DNA of 64,000 nt from positions 154,124,445 through 154,188,444 of the forward strand of contig CM043950.1 of assembly GCA_014529385.2 (NCBI GenBank). The letters run 5' to 3'. Position numbers and translations under genes: made by a program. Positions 51,709-62,814 of this stretch are shown piece by piece; within the stretch, counting starts at the first letter, position 1, and each line of letters starts with the position of its first letter. This stretch comes from Adiantum capillus-veneris. Lineage: Eukaryota > Streptophyta > Polypodiopsida > Polypodiales > Pteridaceae. The notes below the pieces were generated by a model. The model saw nothing but the letters and a program-made list of their open reading frames with translations. It was not told the DNA's origin and made no database searches.

Positions 51709-52874
51709 TTTTTTGTCGATGGGGATTGGTCTTTGAGCTCTATATGCGCCTACACAGTCAGAATTTACGCATTGAAGAGGCTTGGCTAGAATAGTAGCTT
51801 TGTATTACAACTGAAGAATTGTATGGTCTTCATGAATACCTTGTATTGCTGGTTAAATCAATATAGACTTCGTATGATTTTTTTAATGTGCTGCGTCAGA
51901 AGCTTAGTTTTTCTTTCTGGTTATGGTGATCTATGAATGGTTGATGGATCTGATGTCTCAGGCGGAATTGATATCGTGAACTTTTTTTGTGAAAGATTTT
52001 TCTTTGTATCATTATTAACTGAAATCTTCAGAGAAATTATTGTACCAACCTTCTCTACGCTTGAGCAGGAAATCGCTGCTCTTAACACGGTGAATTGAGC
52101 AGGAAATCTCTGCTTTTAACACAGTTAGTTTTTGTATGATTTCGATTTTTTGAATGTGTAAATTGGATAATGTTACAAGGTTTGTCCTCAACTCTCAGCA
52201 CACTTGAGAGCTTTGAAGCTCCCTTTTGTCCCAAGGGGGTGGAGTGGGTATACAGTACGTATACCCATTGCTGGATTGTCAAGAATTTTCGATAGTTTTT
52301 GATGCGTTATGCTCTTGGTGGCTACGCTGTGATTGTTTAGCACTACCATTTTTGCCCTCCTGTTGTCGTTATGAGGTGTGTCGAAGACTACTGTTGTTAC
52401 CTCCCATCTTCCTCTGTGCCTTCTTTTTCTGTCATTGAATTGTTGACATCGATGTTGCATTCTGTTCCAAGTTGACATATGCAAAACAGTATAGCTTATG
52501 TCTTGTATTGTGGAATGTATGCAATGATGAATCTCTTCAAGTTTTGTGGCTTCTCAAGTATGTCTGGTCAATTTTAAAAGAATCGTAGAATCTGGAATGT
52601 GAGCTGAGGCAATCAGTAGGCGGCCATGGAAGTGGGAGGGAGCAATTGGAGCAAATAGTAAGGTGAGCATTTGTGGCTTTACGAATTACATCCAAAATTT
52701 GAACTTTTAACATGCTCTTAAGCAGTACACAGATGGATAAAAAGATTAATAAAGGCAAGCGCTAAGTAAGCTTGTTTGTCTTCGATCATTTAACAGGACA
52801 TTGATCTCTACATCTTCGTTTGCCATATTTAATTTTTTTTTCCTTGTCAGACAGATCATCTTTTGAAAATGAAC
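51709..52874. other. SUI1 3' region and non-coding DNA
   Basis: The first 150 or so bp are the likely 3' untranslated region. A 35-bp direct duplication at about 52061-52127 (TTGAGCAGGAAATC-CTGCT) stands out. No further gene seen. Confidence 0.55.
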
Positions 52875-53215
52875 ATAATCCTAATTAAGCTCTTTAGAAG
52901 ACTATTGGATAGTCTCCCAAGGGATTAAATGAGCATTCAACAGCCCAATGGCTTGCCTAATCCCTATTGGCCAGAAGACTAAGTCCAATGAGCGTTTAAT
53001 TGCATAATTTACTTACCTAAAGCTCTCACAAAAGAGGAAAGGGGGACACATATCACAAGGCTATCACTTATGCTTCTTAATTATCATTGGCTAAACTTTG
53101 CAAGGTCCAATGGGATGGCATCATTAGTAAAAATCAAGAGGAGTCGACCAAGTGAGGGAGGAGGCTGATTTTGGCAAGGGATTATCACACACACTCACAC
53201 AAGCTCGTGTGAAGT

Positions 53216-53266
<51 letters not shown>

Positions 53267-53418
53267 TCTCAAGCTTTAATGGAAATTTCAACATCTACTC
53301 CAAGCTTTTGAGAGGGGAGGCCTACACCAACAACTTTTGGCTTTGTGATGCAAATCCGACCAAAAGCCAAGCTCCAATGCATGCTCATCTTTTCTACCAT
53401 GCTAATTACTAAGCTATG
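52875..53418 (+). repeat. Outer E-family LTR, left part (5'-truncated)
   Basis: Matches the middle of the Gypsy E LTR from AATTAAGCTCT to CTAATTACTAAGCTATG, about 10-15 per cent diverged. It is interrupted at 53418 by Gypsy E and resumes at 59169. Its own first kilobase is missing. Confidence 0.85.
53221..53264. repeat. (CT)n microsatellite, outer LTR
   Basis: About 22 CT units, at the same LTR position as the runs at 54351 and 61615. The 58.5-kb copy has lost it. Confidence 0.93.
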
Positions 53419-53799
53419 TGTCATAAAAGCTAATATCTAATTCTTCTAAATGATTTTCTCATGTTGAACTGATCATTTAACATGGGGAAGTGCCAGGGGA
53501 GAAAAAGCAGAATATTGGTTAAGCTAGAATATTGGTTAAACTGGCAGACCGGCCACAGTAGGGATCCAAAGGAGGGAAAATAGGGATCCAAATGGGGGGC
53601 CATCTGCAAAAGAGCAATGTGCAACAATGGACTTAAACACCCTAAGGTTCAACCCATTAAGACTTCCAAAATGCTAAGGTTCCAAAATTCAAAGGTTGTG
53701 TCCAAAGGTCAAACATTAGGGAAATTGGATGCTTTCTGTGTCCCAAACGTCTTCATGCATCCCTACATAGGAGGGGGCCAGCTGTAGGAGATGAGAGAG

Positions 53800-53832
<33 letters not shown>

Positions 53833-54348
53833 AGCTCCCTTTACACAAAGGGAATGAGGGACACATGTCAGCTCCCTAGCCTAAATGCCCCACAAGGTGT
53901 ACTCAAATCTTATTGGATGACCTTGGAGGTGGACCAATGAGAATTAGGCTAGAGTAAATCTAGTTTAATCAATTTAAAAACACTGAGTAAAAGAACCAAT
54001 AAGAATTAAGCTCTCTAGAAGACTATTGGAAGGTCTCCCAAGAGATTGAATGAGCATCAGCAGCCCAATGGCTTGCGTGATTTCTATTGACCAGGAGGCA
54101 AAGGGTTTCAATGAGAGTTTTGTTGCATTTATTAATTACCTAAAGCTCTCACAAAAGGGGAAAGGGGGACACATATCAGAAGGCTATCAGTTATGCTGTT
54201 TAATTTCCATTGGATGAGGTTGGGGAGGTCCAATAGGATGTGAGCATGAGCAAATAGCAAGAGGGGTCGACCAAGAGAGAGAGGGGGACTAATTTTTCAA
54301 AGGCATTATTGAATTACACACTCACACAATCTATGTGTGAAGCAAGAA

Positions 54349-54403
<55 letters not shown>

Positions 54404-55068
54404 TCTCAAGCTTTAATGGAAAGCTTACCACTTACTCCAAGCTTGTGAGAAGGGAGGCCTACACCAACTACTCTTGTCTTTGTGATGCAAATCCAACCAA
54501 GAGCCAAGCTTCAATGCATGCTCATCTCCTCTGCCATGCTAATTACTAAGCTAAGCTATGCTAATAAAAGTGATTATGTGAGGAGATGTATATCTTTCTT
54601 GTAAGAATATTCTTTCTTCCTCTCAATCTACTCTCATACCCCGCTAGCTCTCACCGTCTTCGAAGGTGTGTGAGGTCTTGGGTCTGAAACCGTGAGGGAA
54701 TTGATGTTGTGTTTAATAAGTGTTGGGCTTAGTGCTTGAAGTTTCCATGTTCATAGCACTATCTAGTATTGAAGGAACACAAAGAATTGTATTGTAAAAT
54801 GTCTCTCTTGATGCGAGAAACCATAATACAAAGCTTTTTGGAGGGGGGACCGGCTCTATGCAAATCAGGTCCTCAACTATTGTCAATTGCTTAATTTGTC
54901 TCTCTTTTGAAGTATTGTTCATGCCATCTAACTAGGTGTTATGATTTTTGTTGCTCTCTCCACCCAAGCACTCCTGTTATTCTCATTAGGAATCTATTCT
55001 AATGAAATGCTCACTATGTTCATGCTATTTTCCGCTACACACAAGTTACTAGGCCATTAAATGTTACA
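53419..55068 (+). repeat. Gypsy E 5' LTR (1650 bp)
   Basis: It includes a (CA)n run (53803-53830) and a (CT)n run (54351-54400), several CCAAT boxes (for example CCAATGAGAATT, CCAATAAGAATT) and AATACAAAG near the end. It is followed by the primer site. Confidence 0.92.
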
Positions 55069-55069
55069 T

Positions 55070-55081
55070 TGGTATCAGAGC
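55070..55081 (+). promoter_or_regulatory. Gypsy E primer-binding site (initiator tRNA-Met)
   Basis: TGGTATCAGAGC, the canonical plant site, one base after the LTR. Confidence 0.92.
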
Positions 55082-55472
55082 ACAAGGTTTCTCTTTTCTT
55101 GATCAAGAAGGGAGGTCCTCAAGCTAGCTATAAATGGTTTGTATTATTAATTGCATGTGAGTAAGTGAAATAGAGATTTTTCAGCCTTGCAGTGCGCCTG
55201 CCTTTGTGCAGTTAACGGGGCATCACCGTCGAGAGCTATGGTCTTAATAGTGGAGTTCTATAGGGCTTGCCTACGACTTTAACCACTATTGAGCTATTAG
55301 AAGCTTGACAGGAGCCGGTGTTGTTTTGGTGTTGAACGACCCTCTCTTTTATTCCTTTGCAATTAATGGTATTCGAGCCACGGGTACAGTAGCTTGAGTG
55401 CTTTTTCTAAAGGGGTAAAGAGGAGTAGCAACTAGGGATTGAAGTGCCAAAGTACACCTAAAAGTTTTTAGA
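55082..55472 (+). other. Gypsy E leader
   Basis: Non-coding sequence between the primer site and the presumptive gag ATG near 55473. Confidence 0.55.
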
Positions 55473-56596
55473 ATGGTTGTTAACAGTAAAGAGAGTGAAA
55501 TTAATGTTGATAACTTTGATTTTGCTAATGAGCAAGCTACTAATGATGTCCCGATGCTTGTTAACTATCTTGTTTCTAGGCTTCAACAAGCCATGGACAA
55601 TCCATCCCTCTAAAGTGAAGTACAACGACAACTTCGTGCTCATGGGATTCTCCAAGATTCCACCATGACGAGAGAGCGCCTAGGAAGCCTCCTTGCAGAC
55701 TTCCAAAAGAGGCCTCTCTCCAATTCGGTAAGAAGAAGAGGATTCTTATGAAGGGTTCATAGATTTTCTCCTTGATGACGCATCTCCTTCACAAAGGAGA
55801 ATTCAAGAGCCTCCATCGAAGGAACGAGAAAGAAGTGAGTCTCATGCCACCTCGACGGAGATGGTTCCACAAAAACGGTGGGCTAAACGCTCTCCATCAC
55901 CTCCAAAACGGAGAAGACCATCACATACTTCTCCAGATCCTACTTCAAAGAGGGATAACAAAAAGCAAGAGAAGAAAAAGACGAGAAAGAGGACACCCTC
56001 TTCTCCATCTTCCTCATCCTCTTTCTCTTATGAAGTGATGGTTAAGACAAAGAAGATCAAGGCAAGAAAAAGGCGAGAAAGAGGTCACCCTCTTCTCCAT
56101 CTTCCTCAAATTCGTCACCTTCTGAAGAAAGTGATGGTACAACCTTGAACCATCAAAAAGAAGAGGCCATAGGAAATCCTATGCCACGTGGAAGAGGTCG
56201 TCCAAGCTCAAGAAGTTCAAAGAGGGAGGAAAGAGCATCTCTTTCCTTACCTACGATGGAACCTATTGCGCTACAGACAAAGTCTTGGCCTTTATCCAAC
56301 AGTTCGATGCGGCGTTTGGAGATGAAGGCTTCACAGAGTCCTCTAAGCTACGCCATGTAGCTATGTACTTTCAAAAGTCCGCAAGGCAATGGTGATCTAG
56401 CGTACGGGCCAATGGTGAAGCTCCACGAACATGAAAAGCTTTAAGAGCTTCTATTAGGAAGTAGTTTTTGGCCGCCGATGCCAAAGACAAAGTAGTCACC
56501 GAATGGCGAAGCTTGAAGCTCTCTCCCTATGAATCCATTCACAAAGATGTAGACAAGTTTTGGGACTTATAACTCAAAGCCATTGTCTTCAAGAAG
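55473..56596 (+). pseudogene. Gypsy E gag, N-terminal part (decayed)
   Basis: Reads MVVNSKESEINVDNFDFANEQ then VNYLVSRLQQAM, broken by stops and shifts. A Lys/Arg/Ser-rich region (55860-56140) contains an internal direct duplication of about 50 bp ending CACCCTCTTCTCCATCTTCC. Then Gag-domain pieces follow: LAFIQQFDAAFGDEGFTESSKLRHVAMYFQKSARQW and EWRSLKLSPYESIHKDVDKFWDL, with at least four stop codons. Confidence 0.75.
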
Positions 56597-57142
56597 TTGG
56601 ATTTTGGAGAGAAAAAGCAACAATATTGTGCGCGTTTAGCTGAAGAAATGGCGGAGTATGCCAACTCCCAAAGTCCACGCACCATATCGGCGGTTATACA
56701 CCATACTATGGTGGCTTCTCGAATCAATTTCCAAACTGGGGCTAAAATAAATTTTAAGCCCACGGAAAACAAGGGTTCCAATGAGCCTAAGGGGAAGGAC
56801 AATGTCCAAAAGTCTCCTAAGGGCAACTCCAATAAAGCTAAAGAGAAGGGAGTTTACAAAGGCAAAAATAAACTCTCTCCTGAAGAGCTTGAGAGTTATC
56901 GCAAGGATAACTGTTGTTTCAAGTGCACTCGAAACCCACCGGAGAACGAGGACCAAGACGAGGTGCTACAGCCCGAGTCCATTCTCCGACATGAAGACAA
57001 GGTACTAAGAGGCGGTAAGACTATTCGACGATATCTTATTAAGTTTAAGAATTATCCTTTTGAAGATGCTAGATGGGTGCAAGGCATACAATTAAAGGAT
57101 AAGCTAAACCTTGTCAATGCTTACAATGCTTCCCTAGAGTAA
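56597..57142 (+). pseudogene. Gypsy E gag C-terminus fused to a chromodomain (181 codons)
   Basis: One open frame. Residues 1-115 are Gag (KKQQYCARLAEEMAEYANS, then a Lys/Asn-rich linker). The beginning of a zinc knuckle CCFKC is cut short and directly continues as NPPENEDQDEVLQPESILRH. Residues about 128-180 form a chromodomain: PESILRHEDKVLRGG, RRYLIKFKNYPFEDARW and LKDKLNLVNAYN. In chromoviruses that domain ends the integrase and directs insertion to marked chromatin. The join removes everything between the knuckle and the integrase C-terminus and happens to be in frame. Confidence 0.82.
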
Positions 57143-57496
57143 GAAAATTTGTACAAAAGTTAAAAATGAACAAACTTTTTGTCTTATAAGACACTCTTTT
57201 TCTTTACCGTGCACAAAAATAAAGTAGTATGCATGCTTAGATCAAGTTTGCGGAGACGACGTCTCCCAAACACCAAGTAGAGCTTGTCACTCTACTATGG
57301 AAGATTAATAGGACTAATGTGCAGACATGCTTGTGGCAGCTTAGGCTCTCAAGCGCCTATGGACTAGTCATCCATTCTGGAACGATGTCGTAGGGTGACA
57401 TATGGATCCTCTACCCGCTAGAAAAAGGACTAATGAATATACTTTATCTTCTCTACCCCATAGTCGAGGACGACTATGATTTCAAGACAGAGGGAA
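57143..57496 (+). other. Gypsy E 3' untranslated region and polypurine tract
   Basis: No ORF. It ends in AGACAGAGGGAA before the 3' LTR, a weak purine tract. The part from 57288 on is repeated at 60496. Confidence 0.7.
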
Positions 57497-57871
57497 TGTC
57501 ATAAAAACCAATATCTAATTCTCCTAAATGATTTTCTCATGTTAAAATGATCATTCAATATGGGGAAGTGCTAGGGGAGAAAAATCTAGAATATTGGTTA
57601 AGCTGCAGACCGGCCACAGTAGGGATCCAGAGAATGGAAAATAGGGATCCAAAGGGGGGGCCATCTGCAAAAGAGCAATGTGCAACAATGGGTTAAAAGA
57701 CCCTAAGGTTCAACCCATTAAGACTTCCAAAATGCTAAGGTTCCAAAATGCAAAGGTTGTGTCCAAAGGTCAAACATTAGGGAAATTGGATGCTTTGTGT
57801 GTGTCCCAAAAGTCTTGATGCATCCCTAGATAGGAGGGGGCGAGCCCTAGTTGTAGGAGATGAGAGAGAAA

Positions 57872-57910
<39 letters not shown>

Positions 57911-59168
57911 ACACACACACACACACAACACACACACACAAGCTCCCTTCACACAAAGGGAATGACGGACACTTGTCAGCTCCCTATCCCAGATGCCCAC
58001 AAAGGGAATGAGGGACACTTGTTAGCTCCCTAGCCCAGATGCCCACAAGGTGTACTCAAATTTTATTGGATGACCTTGAAGGTGGACCAATGAGAATTAG
58101 GCTAGAGTAAATCTAGTTTAATCAATTTAGAAACACTTAATAAAAGAACCAATAAGAATTAATCTCTCTAGAAGACTACTGGACAGTCTCCCAAGGGGTC
58201 CAATGAGCATTCAACAGCCCAACAACTTGCCTGATTCCTATTGGCCAGGAGGCAAAGGGTCCAATGAGAGTTTGGTTACATTTATTAATTACCTAAAGCT
58301 CTCACAAAGGGGAAAGGGGGACACGTGTCAGAAGGCTATCACTTATGCTGCTTAATTTCCATTGGCTGAGGCTGGGGAGGTCCAATAGGATGTGAGCATG
58401 AGCAATAGCAAGAGGGGTTGACCAAGAGAGAGAGGGGGCTGATTTTTCAAAGGCATTATTGACTTACAAACTCACACAATCTATGTGTGAAGCAAGAAGA
58501 CTCTCCTTCTCAAGCTTTAACGGAAAGCTTACCACCTACTCCAAGCTTGTGAGAAGGGAGGCCTACACCAACAACTCTTGGCTTTGTGATGCAAATCCAA
58601 CCAAGAGCCAAGATTCAATGCATGCTCATCTCCTCTACCATGCTAATTACTAAGCTAAGCTATGCTAATAAGAGTGATTATGTGAGGAGATGTATATCTT
58701 TCTCATAAGAATACTCCTTCTCCCTCTCAATCTACTCTCATACCCTGCTAGCTCTCACCGTCTTCGAAGGTGTGTGAGGTCTTGGGTCTGAGACCGTGAG
58801 AAAATTGATGTTGTGTTTAATAAGTGTTGTGTTGCTTGAAGTTTCCATCTTCATAGCACTAGCTATTATTGAAGGAACACAAAGAATTGTATTGTAAAAT
58901 GTCTCTCTTGATGCGAGAAACCATAATACAAAGCCTTTTGGAGGGGGGACCGGCTCCATGAAAATCCAGTCCTCAGCTGTTGTCAATTGCTTAATTTCTC
59001 TCTCTTTTGAAATATTGTTCATGCTATCTAACTAGGTGTTATGCTTTTTGTTGCTCTCTCCACCCAAGCACTCTTGTTATTCTCATTAGGAATCTATTCT
59101 AATGAAATGCTCACTATGTTCATGCTATTTTCCGCTACGCACAAGTTACTAGGCCATTAAATGTTACA
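57497..59168 (+). repeat. Gypsy E 3' LTR (1672 bp)
   Basis: Second LTR copy. It has a long interrupted (CA)n run at 57872-57940, and the CT run seen in the 5' LTR is lost (58500). Confidence 0.92.
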
Positions 59169-59681
59169 CTATGTTAATCTATCATGAGTGATTATGTAAG
59201 GATACATACTTCTTTCTCGTAAGAATACTCCTTCCTCTCGATATACTCTCATACCCTGCTAGCTCTCACCATCTTTGAAGGTGTGGGACATCTTGGGTCT
59301 GAGACTGTGAAGGAATTGATGTTGTGTTTTATAAGTGTGAGCTTGGTGCTTGAAGATTCCATCTTCATTCCACCAGCAAGTTATTGAAAGAACACAAAGT
59401 ATTGTATTGTAAAATGTTTCCCTTGATGAGGAAAACCTATAATACAAAGCCTTTTGGAGGTACCGGCTCCATGTAAATCCGGTCCTCAACTGTATCAATA
59501 GATTAATTTCTCTCTCTTTTTGAAGTATTGTTCATGCCTATCTAACTAGGTGTTATGCTTTTGTTGCTCTCTCCATCCAAGCACTCTTGCTATTCTCATT
59601 AGGAATCTATTCTAATGAAATGCTCACTATGTCTATGTTATTTTCCGCTACACACAAGTTACTAGACCATTAAATGTTACA
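59169..59681 (+). repeat. Outer E-family LTR, right part
   Basis: Starts with the target duplication CTATG and continues the LTR interrupted at 53418, ending TAAATGTTACA. No primer site follows, so the outer copy is a solo or truncated LTR. Confidence 0.85.
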
Positions 59682-60495
59682 TCTCTAAAATCGAGATCAA
59701 AAGCGTACTCATCTATCATAGAAGATAGATCATTGTGAGTGGCTATGGAAACCGCATTCACTCTCAGTCATCTTGAGAGTGCATCAGCTACTTGATTATG
59801 CTTGCTAGCAATGTGAGCAATAAGAAAATGAAACTGCGAAAAGAAATTTGCCCACCTCATTTGTTTTTTGGAGAGCTTTGTTTGCATCATGAAGTACTTA
59901 AGGATTTGGTGATCCGTCCGCAGAATGAAAGGAGTCGCCAATAAATAGCGATTCCATGAGTCAAAGGCATGTAGAACTGCGAGGAGTTCCTTTTCATATA
60001 TGCCTAGAGCTTGCTCAACAGGATCGAGCCTTCAACTTTTGTAGGTTATGGCGTGCCCTTCTTGGAGCAAAACAGCTCCAAGCCAATCACCACAAGTGTC
60101 ACATCGGACCTCAAATGGATTTGAGAGATCCGGCAATGTAAGCACAAGTTGAGAGATACGCTTTTCTTTAAGCTTTTCGAAAGCATTGTTCTTATTTGCA
60201 GACAATGTATACCTTGCGTTTTTCTTTGTTAGGTCATGTAATGGTCCCACGATTTGTGAGAACTTTTCTATGAACGTCTATAGTATGCACACATACCTAT
60301 AAAACTTCTTAGTTCATGTAGATTCCTTGGATTAGGCCATCCTTTTATTACCACTACTTTGATGGATCCATTTGGATGCCATCTTGAGAGATAATGTGAC
60401 CTAAATACTAAATCTCTTGCAAGAAAAACTCACTTTTCTTTCGATTAATATAAATTTTATTCTCTCGTAAGACTTGAAATATTACATGGAGATGT
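59682..60495 (-). pseudogene. Gypsy F RNase H/RT fragment, copy 1
   Basis: Minus-strand Gypsy pol remnant: the RNase H end (RTDHQ, HNQVADALS region), then GAVLLQEGHAITYKS and DLTKKNARYTLSANKNNAFEKLKEK, then the RT tail to about 60490 where it is cut by the duplication junction. Many stops. About 6 per cent different from copy 2 over a 125-bp stretch compared by eye. Confidence 0.85.
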
Positions 60496-60704
60496 CACTC
60501 TACTATGGAAGATTAATAGGACTAATGTGCAGACATGCTTGTGGCAGCTTAGGCTCTCAAGCGCCAATGGACTAGTCATCCATTTTGGAACGATGTCGTA
60601 GGGTGACATACGGATCCTCTACCCGTTAGAAAAAGGACTAACGAATATTCTTTATCGTCTCTACCCCATAGTCGAGGACGACTATAATTTCAAGACAGAG
60701 GTAA

Positions 60705-62297
60705 TGTCATAAAAACTAATATCTATTTCTCCTAAATGATTTTCTCATGTTAAAATGATAATTTAATATGGGGAAGTGCCAGGGGAGAAAAAGCTAAAAT
60801 ATTCGTTAAGCTGCAGACCGGCCACAGTAGGGATCCAAAGAATGGAAAATAGGGATCCAAAGGGGGGCCATATGCAAAAGCGAAATGTGCAACAATGGGC
60901 TTAAAAGACCGTAAGGTTCAACCCATTAAGACTTCCAAAATGCTAAGGTTCTAAAATTCAAAGGTTGTGTCCAAAGGTCAAACATTAGGGAAATTGGATG
61001 CTTTGTATGTGTCCCAAAAGTATTGATGCATCCCTATATAGGAGGGGGCGAGCCCTAGTTGTAGGAGATGAGAGATAAACTCACACACACACACACAAGC
61101 TCCCTTCACACAAAGGGAATGAGGGACACTTGTCAGCTCCCTAGCCCTGATGCCCACAAGGTGTACTCAAATCCTATTGGATGACCTTGAAGGTGGACCA
61201 ATGAGAATTAGGCTAGAGTAAATCTAGTTCAATCAATTTAGAAACACTTAATAAAAGAACCAATAAGAATTAATCTCTCTAGAAGACTACTGGACAGTCT
61301 CCCAAGGGGTCCAATGAGCATTCAACAGCCCAATAGCTTGCCTGATTCCTATTGGCCAGGAGGCAAAGGGTCCAATGAGAGTTTGGTTGCATTTATTAAT
61401 TACCTAAAACTCTGAAAAAAGGGGAAAGGGGGACACATGTCAGAAGGCTATCACTTATGCTGCTTAATTTCCATTGGCTGAGGCTGGGGAGGTCCAATAG
61501 GATGTGAGCATGAGAAAATAGCAAGAGGGGTCGACCAAGAGAGAGAGGGGGCTGATTTTCCAAAGACATTATTGACTTACACACTCGCACAATCTATGTG
61601 TGAAGCAAGAAGACTCTCTCTCTCTCTCTCTCCTTCTCAAGCTTTAATGGAAAGCTTACCACCTACTCCAAGCTTGTGAGAAGGGAGGCCTACACCAACA
61701 ACTCTTGGCTTTGTGATGCAAATCCAACATGGAGCCAAGCTTCAATGCATGCTCATCTCCTCTACCATGCTAATTACTAAGCTAAGATATGCTAATAAGA
61801 GTGATTATGTGAGGAGATGTATATCTTTCTCGTAAGAATACTCCTTCTTCCTCTCAATCTACTCTCATACCCCGCTAGCTCTCACCATCTTCGAAGGTGT
61901 GTGAGGTCTTGGGTCTGAGACCATGAGGAAATTGATGTTGTGTTTAATAAGTGTTGTGTTGCTTGAAGTTTCCATCTTCATAGCACTAGCTAGTATTGAA
62001 GGAACACAAAGAATTGTATTGTAAAATGTCTCTCTTGATGCGAGAAACCATAGTACAAAGCCTTTTGGAGGGGGGACCGCGGCTCCATGCAAATCCGGTC
62101 CTCAACTGTTGTCAATTGCTTAATTTCTCTCTCTTTTGAAATATTGTTCATGCTATCTAACTAGGTGTTATGCTTTTTGTTGCTCTCTCCACCCAAGCAC
62201 TCTTGTTATTCTCATTAGGAATCTATTCTAATGAAATGCTCACCATGTTTATGCTATTTTCCGCTACACACAAGTTACTAGGCCATTAAATGTTACA
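60705..62297 (+). repeat. Third Gypsy E LTR (1593 bp), in duplication copy 2
   Basis: TGTCATAAAA to AAATGTTACA, preceded by the Gypsy E 3' untranslated region and followed by CTATGTTAATC exactly as at 59169. Shorter microsatellites (CA 61081-61096, CT 61615-61631). Confidence 0.9.
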
Positions 62298-62814
62298 CTA
62301 TGTTAATCTATCATGAGTGATTATGTAAGGAGACATACTTCTTTCTCGTAAGAATACTCCTTCTTCCTCTCGATATACTCTCATACCCCGATAGCTCTCA
62401 CCATCTTCCAAGGTGTGCGACATCTTGGGTCTGAGACCGTGAAGGAATTGATGTTGTGTTTTATAAGTGTGAGCTTGTTGCTTGAAGATTCCATCTTCAT
62501 TCCACCAGCAAGTTATTGAAAGAACACAAAGTATTGTCTTGTAAAATGTTTCCCTTGATGAGGAAAACCTATAATACAAAGCCTTTTGGAGGTACCGGCT
62601 CCATATAAATCGGGTCCTCAACTGTTATCAATAGCTTAATTTCTCTCTCTTTTTGAAGTATTGTTCATGCCTATCTAACTAGGTGTTATGCTTTTGTTGC
62701 TCTCTCCATCCAAGCACTCTTGCTATTCTCATTAGGAATCTATTCTAATGAAATGCTCACTATGTCTATGTTATTTTCCGCTACACACAAGTTACTAGAC
62801 CATTAAATGTTACA
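62298..62814 (+). repeat. Outer LTR tail, copy 2
   Basis: Duplicate of 59169-59681. Confidence 0.88.

Larger units (their letters stand above)
53419..59168 (+). mobile_element. Gypsy E: non-autonomous chromodomain-Gypsy derivative
   Basis: LTRs at 53419-55068 (1650 bp) and 57497-59168 (1672 bp), both TGTCATAAAA to AAATGTTACA, with a perfect target duplication CTATG (53414-53418 and 59169-59173). The interior is only 2.4 kb: primer site, decayed gag, then a chromodomain; protease, RT, RNase H and integrase core are deleted. LTRs differ mainly in microsatellite length and scattered substitutions. It is nested in an older LTR of its own family. Confidence 0.92.
57288..60495. repeat. Segmental tandem duplication, copy 1 (3.2 kb)
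   Basis: Contains the end of Gypsy E, its 3' LTR, the outer LTR tail and part of minus-strand Gypsy F. Copy 2 starts at 60496 with the same order. The junction sequence GATGT-CACTC has a 3-bp overlap (TGT) between the two parent sequences. Confidence 0.9.
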
